Shown here piece by piece: positions 43,800 through 54,742 of a stretch of DNA of 64,000 nucleotides; position 1 is the stretch's first letter; each line of letters opens with the position of its first letter. Both the position numbers and the translations under genes were made by a program. This DNA is from Lathyrus oleraceus (Eukaryota > Streptophyta > Magnoliopsida > Fabales > Fabaceae). Below the pieces are notes generated by a model that worked only from the letters and a program-made list of their open reading frames with translations, was not told the DNA's origin and searched no databases. The DNA lies in assembly GCF_024323335.1 (NCBI RefSeq), contig NC_066584.1, positions 234,996,994 through 235,060,993 of the forward strand, in the 5' to 3' direction.

Positions 43800-44816
43800 T
43801 TAAAACAGGAGGTTCTTGCAAGTACTCCTTGATCTTTTTAAAATCTCTTTGGAAATCTTCATTCTGAATGACGGCATGATCCTTTCTGAGAAGTTTGAAG
43901 ATTGGCTCACAAGTGGCCTTAAGTGAGATATGAACCTAGAAATGTAGTTTAACCTACCTAGGAATCCTCGAACTTCCTTTTCAGTTTTGGGTGGAGGCAT
44001 ATCTCGTATGGCCTTCACCTTCTCAGGATCTACCTCAATGCCACATTGGTTGACGATAAAACCTAGCAATTTGCCGGATCTTACCCAAAACGTGCATTTA
44101 TTGGGATTAAGCCTTAATTTGAACTTCCTTAGCCTCTCAAATAGCTTTTCCTGATTGACAAGGTGTTCCTCATCGGTTTGAGATTTGGCTATCATATCGT
44201 CGATGTAGACCTCGATCTCTCTATGAATCATGTCGTGGAAGAGAGTGACCATGGCTCGTTGGTATGTAGTACTAGTGTTCTTTAATCCAAAAGGCATAAC
44301 CTTATAGCAAAAAGTTTCCCATGGGGTTATGAAAGTGGTTTTCTTCATGTCTTCTTGAGCCATTTGGATCTGGTTGTAACCAGAGAAACCATCCATAAAA
44401 GAGAATTCAAAAAACTGAGAAGTGTTATCCACTAACACGTCAATGTGAGGTAGTGGAAAGTCATCTTTGGGACTTTCTCTATTCAGATCTCTATAATTTA
44501 CACACATTCTTACTTTGTCGTCCTTTTTGGGCACAGGTACAATGTTGGCAATCCATTGGGGATAATTGGAGGCTACTAAGAAATCGATGTTGAGTTGCTT
44601 ATGTGCCTTCTCTTTGATTTTCATTTATATATCAGGATGGGTCCTTCGTAGCTTTTGCTTTATTGGAGGGAATTCTTCCTTAAGAGGCAGATGGTGGACC
44701 ACGATGTCAGTATCGAGGTCAGGCATGTCCTGGTATGACCATGCAAATGCATCCATGTACTCCTTCAAAAGCTTGATCAATCTTGTCTTCACCTCTTCTT
44801 GAAGATTTGAGCCAAC
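43800..44816 (-). pseudogene. Ogre reverse transcriptase (mostly open but broken)
   Basis: The frame 43800-44624 gives a nearly complete RT palm: VASNYPQWIANIVPVPKKDDKV, MCVNYRDLNRESPKDDFPLP, FSFMDGFSGYNQIQM (motif A) and VYIDDMIAKS (YIDD box intact, near 44190), then the thumb LLGFIVNQCGIEVDPEKV and RGFLGRLNYISRF. The fingers start upstream at 44816 in the same frame, before a TAA at about 44625 (DAFAWSYQDMPDLDTDIV). The end shifts frame after RFISHLRP. Of all the Ogre pol domains here it keeps the longest open stretch. Confidence 0.9.
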
Positions 44817-45050
44817 TCATACTTCTTTTGCTTCCTCGTTTGTCCCCAGGTTCACCACTTCCAGTGATTCTACGTGCAGATGGATGACCTTTTCCTCTTG
44901 TTTGAGCAGTCTTGCCAATTCTTTAGGGAGTTCGGCATCTTCCTCACAATCTTCATTGGCTTGATTAATCGGGTTATCAAAGTCATGTGAGACTATAGTG
45001 GAATTGTCGTTAGTGGTTGTCAAGGGTGATCTGCACGATTTGAGGTTCAT
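44817..45050 (-). pseudogene. Ogre pol spacer upstream of RT
   Basis: A 77-codon frame with an acidic NQANEDCEEDAELPKELARLLKQEEKVI segment. It corresponds to the linker before RT in Ogre-type Pol proteins (acidic run, LLxxEEK, then VVNLG). It begins just downstream of the candidate intron acceptor and leads into the RT fingers after one stop. Confidence 0.75.
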
Positions 45051-45291
45051 GCTTTTATTGATATGGAAGAAAAAATGATTTGAAAATAATTTTAAAAGAA
45101 AATTTCCATTTTGAAAAGGTGAAAATATAAATGAAAGACAAGGATCATAAAATTGACCGTAAAATATGGATGTTTTTCATTAATCATTAAAGAGGAAATT
45201 CAATGAGGCCCTACAAAAGGTTCCCCCATGTCTTGGGCTTGACATGAGTTCTTTTTTGAAATAAAAAAAGGAAACAAACATGGGAAATTAC
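45031..45291 (-). other. Candidate Ogre pol intron
   Basis: On the minus strand the donor is AAAAT|GTAATTT (GT at 45291-45290) and the acceptor AATCGTGCAG|ATCACC (AG at 45032-45031). It is 261 nt and T-rich. The position, between the post-protease linker (ending near IEIPEVALIK) and the pre-RT acidic spacer, equals that of the candidate intron in element B (52278-52458). Ogre elements are known to carry a spliced intron between protease and RT. Confidence 0.6.
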
Positions 45292-45427
45292 ATTTTAATT
45301 AAAGCTACTTCTGGTATCTCAATCTTGGTCCATCTGATGGCACCCATTTCATTAGTCTTTGTGAAGATCAATCCTACATCTTCAATGTCTTCTTCCACGA
45401 CACAAACAAGGTCCTCACCAAGGTAGC
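45292..45427 (-). pseudogene. Ogre post-protease linker, distal part
   Basis: The minus strand from 45427 reads YLGEDLVCVVEEDIEDVGLI and then WTKIEIPEVALIK up to the intron donor. The same frame is found on the other side of element B (59676 upward) ending SEYFLSVGY. Removing one copy of B's imperfect TSD keeps the frame. Confidence 0.7.
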
Positions 45428-48400
45428 TGTAAGACCCTAATTTTGACCCCTAAGATCCCTCATGCCATCTCATATCATTCATTTTGTTTGCATTAGGAGA
45501 CATCACCAAGCATATTTGATTGTATCATACTTTATTTTTCCTTGTTTACTAACCAAAATCCAAAAAATATGTCTAGTGTAGCTTTGTTTCTTTTGTAGGT
45601 AGTGTGTATATCCACATGTGCCTCATCAAGCTCACAACTAGGGTTTGAGACCCTCAATGCAAGGGATCAAGTTATCAAGGATCCACATTGGTTCTAAGCA
45701 TTGTATATGGATCCCCATGTTCTTTATTTGTCATTTTGATGAAGATTTCATCAAGAGTTTGAAGCTTATTTGTCAAGGAAGCCCTAACCCATTTGGGTAT
45801 CTTGTGTGTCTTCCTCAGCAAGCTTCTTCAATAATTGGTAAAAAACTATTATGGGATACTTCATTTAACATCATCATAAGCATATATGATCCTCCATGAG
45901 CCCCAAAGAGCAAAGGAACTTCAAGTTTCCAAGTTGGTTCAAGGAGGCTAACCAGAAAAGTCAACTATTCAAATCTAGGGTTCCCTAGATCCTATATCCT
46001 ACAATTTTTGTCATATGAAAATTATTTAAAGATAAAAGTTACTTTTTATAACATTCCAAACAACTTTCATGTTGGCATCAAGAGCTAATTTGTCTTGGAA
46101 AGTCATTTTTTTATGGTGAAAGATTATAGGTCATTTTGTCTGTGCCCTAGATAGAAGGTCAACTTCCAAGAACTATAACTTCCTCAATTTTTATAATATG
46201 AAGAAGATATAAGTTTCATGATCAATTTCAAAATGTCTTCTTCAACGTTTCTTCTTTGAGAAAGGTCAAATTTCACTTGTAAGGTCATGTGCCATGAGGA
46301 AACATTATAGGTCCATTTTGGTCCTCATCATTGAAGAAGCAATTTTCCTCAACTTCTAAAATCCATAACTCCATCATGCAAGATCTAAATGGTGTCAAAT
46401 ATGTGACCAAAGTTAATATAATTGAAATATCTACAACTTTATAGAAGGAACCAAAGTCATTTGAAACCCATAACAAAAGTTATTCAAGGTGGAAAAAGGG
46501 GCCATTTGACTTTTAATGGAAACTTTTCACGTATGTTTGATTCCTCCAACTTCAAGGTCAGAATTTATCATGTTCCAAGCTTAAAATGGAAAAAGTCCCA
46601 ACATCAAAGTTGTTGCCAGTGATAATAGCTTTCCAAAGAGTTTAATATCATTCCATTTAGACAATATTTAAGGGACTTGCGCATGGCTTCTTTGCATGGC
46701 CCAATTTGGAAACTTTTGATTCCAATTGTCACACTGCTTTGCATGGCCTCATGTTATGATCTCAGCATCATTAGCGAACGAATTTGGTTGGATTGCAATG
46801 ATCATTTGGGTCTGAACACATGCTCATGCATCCATGCACATGAAATTACTATTTTTGGTTCAAATTTGAAATGGTGTAGACATGAATTGCATTGCCTATA
46901 AATGAACTCAATGGCCTCAGAATTGAGGAGAAACCCTTGCCCAAGTTGTGTCAATCAATCCTAGAACCTCGCATTAGAGAATACCTTGAGGATTTCATTG
47001 AAATTGATCTTCTAGTTCAACTTCTGTTTCTGAACTAGAACTCCAAGGATTCATAACCTTTTTCACTCCAATCATCTCATGCAAGCAAGAGGAAGAAAAA
47101 CCAAGTGAAATTGAATCAAGATCGAGACTCAAAGTTGCTACCCGGAGGTGAATTTTCAAAAACTTCTCTTCTTCGATTCTCACTCATTTTTTAAGATTTT
47201 GGCTTGATTTGTGGTTGGATGAAGTCCTACCAATGTAGGAATTGATACTGAGTTGCTCTGAGGTTGAATCGAAGCAATTTAGTTTGCATACCTCAATTTT
47301 CAAATCCATATTTCTCATGATAGATTGAGAGTTGGAAAATTTGGAGGTCATATTTGGAATCCTCGTGATTTTCTCTTCAAATTGATGTATAATCCATAAA
47401 ATTTTGGGAATTTTTTTACTTGACCAATCTAGTGAAGTGGACGGAGAAGATGACCGGAGCTAGGGCTCTGGTGGTGCATTGGCGTTGTCCAAGCCATCTG
47501 ATCATGTGGCCACGTTCTAATTTGGTCCATCCGTTTTGATTACCTTTGCTACGCGAGTGTTAACTGCAATGCATGGTGGATGATATGCGCGTGGCCATCA
47601 GATCTGCCACCTCAATTACTGAGGGAGATCTGATGACCCTTGTTTTTTTTTTATTTGTTTTAATTTTCCAAATTATGCTTTAAATAGCATTCTCTTGTTA
47701 AATTCACTATAATTTCAATTTTAATTCAAAAAATATGGGACTACCACCAAAATTTCACAAATAATTTCCTCTTCCCATTTCTGAATTAAAATTATTTTTT
47801 GGATTGAGTTTTATACTTTTAGTGAATTTTGTGATTTTTTACTTGTTTTAATTGATTTTAAAATACTTATGATTTTAAAAAAAATGCCAAAAAAATTAGT
47901 CAATGGTCCTTTGACCTTGTTTGACTTATGATAAATCCCTTGGCCATTTCTTTGGTGATTTGAAGGGATTTTAGGTTTTTGCCCTTTGAAAAATCATTTT
48001 CTCCATTTTAAAAATTGATTTAAATTGTTTTAATTTCTTTAATATTTTGTTGAGCTATTTTCTTGATTTTGTGTTGACTCAACTTCTGTTTGGACTTGGT
48101 CTTTGTTGAATTGGACTTTAATTTGGTCAATGTCATTGGGTTTAGGGGGTTGATGAAGTTTAAACTTCATCCCTCAAGATGAATGAATGGTATTTATTAA
48201 CTGAGGTTCACTCCTTGATCAATTTGGGGAACTCTTTCACTTCATCTCTTCATCTTCATCTCCTTTATTCCCGAATTCATTTCATGGCCAATGATTTCTC
48301 ATAGATCAAAATGCTAGTTGATTCATCAATGACCTTGTGTCAGATGAATCAACATGAGCTTAATTAAGATTGGTTCATCCCCTCTTATTTTTGTGTGTGG

Positions 48401-49592
48401 TATGCTTTAGGAGCTTGGTCTTTATACCTTGTCTCTAGCATGCATTAACACTAATATTATTATTGCCTGACCTCAGATAGTTGTGACTTCTACATAAGTC
48501 CAATTATGATTGCTTAACATAACGCTAAATTTGACCCGAAAGCAATAGCATTTTTGTATGTGAGATTATAAGTCTCTTATTCCTCATGGTATTGTGTGAA
48601 GATTTTGCATCTTTTCCATTTGTGAGAGCTAGTGGCATACTTATTGATTTATCCAAGTTGGAGCCCTTCTCATGAATAATGTCTAGGTTCATATCTTCAT
48701 GCTTGTGAGTGGATGGTTGAGCGTTCTCCAAAAAATGACTAAAAACAATCTTTTATTCTTCCACTAACATTAACTAACATCTTTTGTATTGACTTTATTT
48801 TAATCTCATTTACTTTAATGAAATTTAAATTCTTGCACTTTATCATTCATTATCATTTACATTTCATGCAATTTGTTTATGTTTCAGTCATTTTCACTTT
48901 GCTCACTTGAGCCATATTTTATGCTTGTATTATGTTGTGTGCTTGTGATCTTGTTTTGTTTGTGGTGTTAGGACCTTAAAACACTTAATAAAAACAAAAA
49001 CCTTAAAAAATACATTGGTGGACTGTTGGACCTTTGTCTGTGACTTGATTTGGACCTATGGACTTAGAGTAGGTAACATCCATGTGCTTTGGAAGAGAAC
49101 TTGGCCAAAGTCGTTATTTGAGAATATTTCTTGGCCAATGCCATTCATCTGATACAATCTTAAGAGACTTCCCTTGGTTTATCTGATACACTCTTTCTAT
49201 GTGCCTAAGTTGTTATTTTAATCTTATTGATATTATCTGATGCTTTCTCTTTGAGTATGTTTCAAGGATATTTCATCTGATACATCTTAAAGGACATTGA
49301 AGACTGCTTGCTTGGGAGTGCTTGATTGGATATTTGGTTATATTTATTTGATACCATTGGTCTTCTTATTAATTGCTTGGATGATTATGCTTTGTTGCTT
49401 GCTTGATAATCCAAAGAAAATGGGTTTCTATCTGACAATATTGTTTTGTGGATGCTTCCCATTGGTTAGATCTTTTCAACTCTAAACTTTTAAATCTTGT
49501 TTAGGATAGTCCATTCATATCCTCCTCCTTCTTTAATTTCAAAATCTCTCCCTCATTTTCAAAACTTCTTTGCTTGTGATTTTCAACTCAGA
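45428..49592 (+). repeat. Element B 5' LTR (3' end deleted)
   Basis: Collinear with 54743-58855, roughly 8-10% diverged in a sample. Homology stops at 'TTTTCAACTCAGA' near 49592. The last 820 bp or so of the LTR (equivalent to 58855-59675) and the PBS are absent. The short frames in this range (for example 45645-45899, 46677-46901, 48525-48731, 49297-49485) recur in the other LTR and are not genes. Confidence 0.9.
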
Positions 49593-50129
49593 TGGGATCA
49601 CGAATCTGGGAACTTTTTAGAACATGATCTACATCTTTTTATCCTTAGTACACTCCTTTGGGATTATTCTTAACCCGACTCCATTCTCGTTACTCGCAAC
49701 AAACCCTTTGATTCTTGGTTGATCCGATCAGTCTCGTCAATATCAATGGAACTTGGATGTTGATAAGGTGAAAACCATAATCCACCAAAATGGATGATTG
49801 ATCTTGATGATGACCTGATCCATCCCTTAACCTTTGTTTGTGTTTGCCTTGTGTGTGATTGTTGCATTCATGCATACATGCACATCATAACATTCATCAC
49901 AGAAAATAAATTTCAAGGAACTAAGGTCGTATTTGCAAATATTTTCAAACCATGGATTATTGATGAAGGAACACTAAGAAGTACAGTTTCATATGTCCAG
50001 ATTTGCAAAGAGTTAAGGAAGCTAGCATCATGTGTAATTGATCCCTTGGATTTTAAAGGACGTCATGAAAAGCTTTTGTCTGTTGAAGGACAGGGATGCA
50101 CTCATCTAGATTCTTGAAGAGCGTGCAAT

Positions 50130-50172
<43 letters not shown>

Positions 50173-50345
50173 TTATTTTCCTCTAGTATTCCTCAGCCTT
50201 CTGGTGCTTGGAAGAAGATCGTCGATCAGCTCGTCACCGAGAAAGCCCATATGAAGATCGCTTATGAGTCAGAGATCAGACGCATTTGAATGAAGTACAC
50301 GCCTTTGGCTAGTTCAGCTGATGCAGTTGCTAGGAATCCTTAGGA
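49593..50345 (+). pseudogene. Element B leader and Ogre ORF1 remnant
   Basis: 49593-49900 holds leader sequence without a domain. From about 49910 the plus strand reads FQGTKVVFANIF then ICKELRKLASCVIDPLDFKGRHEKLL, resembling the start of Ogre ORF1. After a GA microsatellite it reads GAWKKIVDQLVTEKAHMKIAYESEIRRI, a stop, then MKYTPLASSADAVARNP and a stop, resembling the ORF1 C-terminus. The whole middle, normally several hundred codons, is missing. ORF1 function is unknown in the family. Confidence 0.6.
50131..50168. repeat. (GA)n microsatellite
   Basis: About 18 uninterrupted GA dinucleotides at the internal deletion junction of the ORF1 remnant. Confidence 0.97.
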
Positions 50346-50548
50346 TGATATTTTCCTTTTCTCTTGTATTTGTATTTTGGTTTCTGAAATTGTACTCAGT
50401 GTAATCCTTCCAAAATTTTATGAATAAAAAGAGATTTTGTGGTCAATCAAATTGCTATTATTTATTATTTTTGAAATATTTGCAAGTAAGGCTTTGTATG
50501 TTCCTTGAAATGATAAAATAAAAACATTGCATTCATGCATCATTTACA

Positions 50549-52224
50549 ATGCAGGTTTCTTATCTTCTAGCCCTTCGGTCAGATGTCTCATTGTTCTTCA
50601 TCTTTGTATCAGACAAGCTGACTCATCAATACGATACTCACGCTAATCGTCAACATAGAATGGAACAGATGGAGCAACAGAACCGAGAACTCAGGGAAGA
50701 AGTTGCTAGACTCACCGCTCTTATGGAGTCTCTTATTGCTGCTCATAGTCAAGTGACTCCAACTCCTGCCACTCCTCAATAAAGGACAGTCATCTCAGAG
50801 ATCGTCTCAAGACCAGTGTCTGTGGTTCCTGCCAGCCATCTTGCACCAGCTATGCCTTCCGGATTCCCATGGGGAATGCCTCTGAAAGACCAATTTCAAG
50901 AGCTGAAAAAGGAATTGAAGACCCTGAGGAGTAAAACCTTATTTGGGAAGAGTGTTGTTGAACTTTGCTTAGTGCCCAACGTGAAAATATCTGTTAAATT
51001 CAAGGTCCTTGAATTTGAGAAGTACAAGGGAAATACTTGTCCTTTGAGCCATCTTGTGATGTAAGCCCACAAGATGTCAACCCAGACATACAATGATCAA
51101 TTGCTCATCCACTATTTTCAAGACAGTTTGACTGGTGTCGCGCTTCGTTGGTACATGGGTATAGATAGTGGCAGGATTCATACTTTCGATGACTTAAGTG
51201 AGGCCTTCATCAAGTAGTACAAGTACAACGTAGATATGGCGCCATATCGTGATCAGTTGTGGTCCATGTCTCAAAAGGATAAGGAGATGTTTAAAGAGTA
51301 TGCGCAGAGGTGGAGAGAGCTTTCTAATGAGATTAGTCCCCCATTGGAAGAAAAGGAGATGACGAAGATCTTTCTTAAGACTCTGAGTTCATTCTATTAT
51401 GAGCGTATGATTGTTAGTGCTCCCAATGACTTCACTGAAATGGTGAACATGGGGATGCATTTAGAAGAGGGTGTCTGAGAGGGTCGTTTGTCTAAAGAAG
51501 AAGCATCTACGAGCAAGAAGTATGAAGGTAGTTTCTCAAAGAAGAAGGAAGGGGAAACCAATTCAGTATTTGTGGGGAGGAAAAGGAGGCCTCATGTAAG
51601 GAATAATTCCAGATCTCAACAACATCATCATCAAATATCCTCTGTTATTCCTGTATTTACCAACAATTCCGCAATTCAATCAGCACCAATTCAACAACAA
51701 CGTACTCACATCAATCATAATTTCAACAATAATCAGCATAACAATTATGAAAGAAAAAAGGTCATGTTTGATCCTATTCCGATGACTTATGCCGAACTGT
51801 ATCCTTCTCTTGTCGTCAAGAATTTGATCCAGCCGAAGAATCCTCCGCATACACCTGAACCTTTGCCATGGTGGTACAAGCCCGATTAATATTGTGCTTT
51901 TCATCAAGGGGTTCCCGGCTGAAGTATGAAGTCTAGAAATTGGTCAAAAGTGGGATGATGTCCTTTGAGGACCGTGCACCAAATGTCAAAGCTAATTTAT
52001 TGCCCGTTCATGGCAATTCTTATGTGAATATGGTAGATGGTTTTCCTGACAAGAACAGGGTTGGTTTGGTATTTCAGCAAGGGCCGTTTAAAGGAGAAGT
52101 CAAGTCTATGCAACAAATATTCCGTAGCGGAGGGTTCATCCACAAGGAAGAACAACACTCAACTGCTATCATTCATGAAGACGGAGATGAAGAAGATAGT
52201 GCCAACTTTGTGACACATAGATAA
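50549..52224 (+). pseudogene. Element B gag (broken) with protease deleted at its end
   Basis: Successive frames: 50549-50782 with an RMEQMEQQNRELREEVARL coiled coil; 50816-51064 with KTLRSKTLFGKSVVELCLV then KVLEFEKYKGNTCP; 51236-51478 with the Retrotrans_gag end (KEMFKEYAQRWRELSNEISP, FLKTLSSFYYERMI); 51488-51889 rich in Asn/Gln/His, ending LPWWYKPD; 51940-52224 with SFEDRAPNVKANLLPVHGNS. Directly after VNMVDGFPDKN the frame enters post-protease linker sequence (RSGGFIHKEEQHS), so the protease domain is missing between about 52050 and 52120. Stops separate the blocks. Confidence 0.88.
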
Positions 52225-52277
52225 ACTTGAAATAATTGGGTTGTTGTTGATGTTCCTATCATTGTTCATCGTTCAAA

Positions 52278-52458
52278 GTAATATGTCTGATTGTTTATAG
52301 AAAAATCCTTCTCCTATGAATAAGGGAGAAATGAAACATTGTCAGGAAATTTCAAATTATCATCAATAAAACATTAATAAACAATAATTTTTTCATATAT
52401 GCATAATATTTGTTTGCACTTCATATTTCTAAAATTAAAACCTCAAATCATTATGCAG
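52278..52458 (+). other. Candidate pol intron in element B
   Basis: Donor TTCAAA|GTAATATG (GT at 52278-52279), acceptor TCATTATGCAG|GTTAC (AG at 52457-52458), 181 nt, AT-rich with a T-rich stretch. It follows the IVHRSK end of the linker and precedes the acidic pre-RT spacer (52480-52680), the same place as in the host Ogre. Confidence 0.6.
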
Positions 52459-53702
52459 GTTACTTCTCAACCCCATTGAATATATTGATCATACTCCTCT
52501 CCAAACTTTGATTTCCCTGTTTTCGAAGTCGAGGAAGAGAATGAAGATGAAGACGTTTCAGATGAACTATCCCATTTGCTTGAGCAAGAGGAAAGAACCA
52601 TTCAGCCGTTTGAATAGCAGATTGAGTTGGTCAACTTGGGTTCCGAAGATGATATCAAGGAAGTCAAGATTGGGTCATAGCTTTGTCCAGAGGTTAAGAA
52701 GGGGTTGGTTGAGCTTCTCCGAGAGTACTATGATGTGTTTGTTTGGTCTTATCAAGATATGTCAGGTCTTGATACCGATATTGTGAAGCATAGATTGCCT
52801 TTGAAGCCAGAATATCCGCCAATCAAGCAAAAGTTGAGAAGAACTCATCTTGATATGGCAGTGAAGATCAAGGAAGAAGTGCAAAAGCAGATTGATGTCG
52901 GTTTCCTTGTTACCTCTAAATATCCGTATTTGGTGGCCAATATTGTGCTTGTCCCGAAGAAATATGGAAAAGTTTGCATGTGTGTTGATTATAGAGATTT
53001 GAATAAAGCCAGTTCTAAAGATGATTTTCCTCTCCCACACATTGATATGTTGGTAGATAATACAACTAAGTTCAATGTCTTCTCTTTTATGGATAGAGTT
53101 TCTGATTATAATCAGATTTAGATGGCACCCGAAGATATGGAGAAGACCACATTCACACCTTGGGGAACGTTATGCCATCGAGTGATGCCTTTCAGTTTGA
53201 AGAATGTCGGTGCAACGTGCCAGAGAGTCGTGACCCTTCTTTTCCATTATATGATGCATAAATAGATTGAGGTCTATGTTGATGATATGATTTCCAAATC
53301 AAGGACTAAAGATGAGAATGTTGAGCATTTATTAAAGTTATTCCAGCAAAGAAGTATAAACTCTACTTGAATCCCAGTAAGTGTACATTTGGTGTTGTCT
53401 CTAGTAAGTTGTTGGGCTTTATTGTCAGTAGGAAGGGTATTGAAGTTGATCCTGCCAAGGTCAAAGCAATACAAGAGATGCCTACACCTAAAACTTAGAA
53501 GCAAGTCAGAGGTTTTCTCGGCCGTTTGAACTATATCTTAAGATTTATATCGCATATGATTGCCACATGTGTGCCTATATTCAAGCTCTTTTAGAAAGAT
53601 CAATCTTGTGATTGGACCGAGGATTGCCAAAAAGCTTTTGACAGTATCAAAGAATATCTGCTTGAGCCTTCGATTCTGTCTCCTCCTATTGAAGGAATAC
53701 CT
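52459..53702 (+). pseudogene. Element B acidic spacer and reverse transcriptase (broken)
   Basis: Spacer with FEVEEENEDEDVSDELSHLL-like residues near 52520-52580 (frame without ATG). RT fingers and palm in 52705-53121: YYDVFVWSYQDMSGLDTDIV, RLPLKPEYPPIKQKLRR, MCVDYRDLNKASSKDDFPLP, FSFMDRVSDYNQI. After a TAG the frame continues with MAPEDMEKTTFTPWG and VEVYVDDMISKS-type residues (YVDD box near 53270), then shifts. The thumb reads LLGFIVSRKGIEVDPAKV and GFLGRLNYI near 53400-53540. Stops and shifts show it is inactive. Confidence 0.9.
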
Positions 53703-54742
53703 TTGATCATGTATTTGATTGTGCTTGAAGAGAGTATGGGTTGTGTTCTTGGTCAGCAAGATGAATATGGTAAGAAAAAATATGCTATTTACTACCTCAG
53801 TAAGAAGTTCATTGATTGTGAGTCTCGGTATTCTATGCTTGAGAAGACATGTTGTGCATTGGCTTGGGCTGCTAAGTGTCTGCACCAGTATATGTTGAAT
53901 CATACTACTTGGTTGATATCCAAGATGGGTCCAGTCAAGTACATTTTGAGAAGCATGCTTTAACTGGGAGGATTTCCCGATGGCAGATGTTGTTATCTGA
54001 GTATGATATTGAATACCGAGCTCAGAAAGAGATTAAAGGTAGTGTATTGGCTGACCATTTGGCTCACCAACCTATTGATGATTATCAATCAGTGCAGTTT
54101 GATTTCTGTGATAAAGAGATATTGTATTTGAAGATGAAAGATTGTGATGAACCATTGCTTAAAGGAGGGCCAAAACCTGGTTCCCGTTGGGGCATGGTAT
54201 TTAATGGAGCCACTAATTCATATGGTAATGGCATTGGGGCAGTGATTATTACTCCTCAAGGCACTCATTTTCCGTTTACATCTAGATTGACCTTCAAATG
54301 TACAAATAATATTCCTGAGTATGAAGTTTGCATTATCGGGCTTGAAGAAGCCATCGATCTCAGAATCAAATACCTTGACGTCTATGGAGATTTATCCTTG
54401 GTTGTTAATCATATCAAAGGTGAATGGAAGACGAATCAACCCGGTTTTATACCATATAGAGATTATGCGAGGAGGATATCAATTTTATTTACAAAGGTTG
54501 AGTTTCATCATATCCCTCGAGATAAAAATCGGATGGTAGATGCTCTTGCAACGTTGGCTTCCATGATTTTCGTGAAGTATTGGAATGAAGTTCCTAATCC
54601 AACTATGATGCATCCTGATAGGCCATCTCATGTGTTTGCTATTGAAGAGATCAAAGATGATAAGCCATGGTACTGTGATATCAAATGTTTCCTCCAAAGT
54701 CAGATTTACCCGCTTGGGACTATACCTTGGTACCCTCCTCAC
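53703..54742 (+). pseudogene. Element B RNase H and archaeal-type RNase H, ending in integrase deletion
   Basis: 53703-53963 has the Ty3 RNase H segment (GCVLGQQDEYGKKKYAIYYL, SMLEKTCCALAWAAKCL). After a frame change, 53876-54790 (304 codons) covers EKHALTGRISRWQMLLSEYD, then the second RNase H: WGMVFNGATNSYGNGIGAVI (first Asp is Asn), CTNNIPEYEVCIIGLEEAID, YGDLSLVVNHI, HHIPRDKNRMVDALATLASM. It stops matching pol after FLQSQIYPLGT near 54725, where LTR sequence begins. The whole integrase is gone, and the frame runs on 48 nt into the LTR. Confidence 0.9.

Noticed and set aside
49794..50117. 107-codon frame as a small host gene
   Set aside because: It begins in element B leader sequence and its C-terminal half resembles the N-terminal part of Ogre ORF1.
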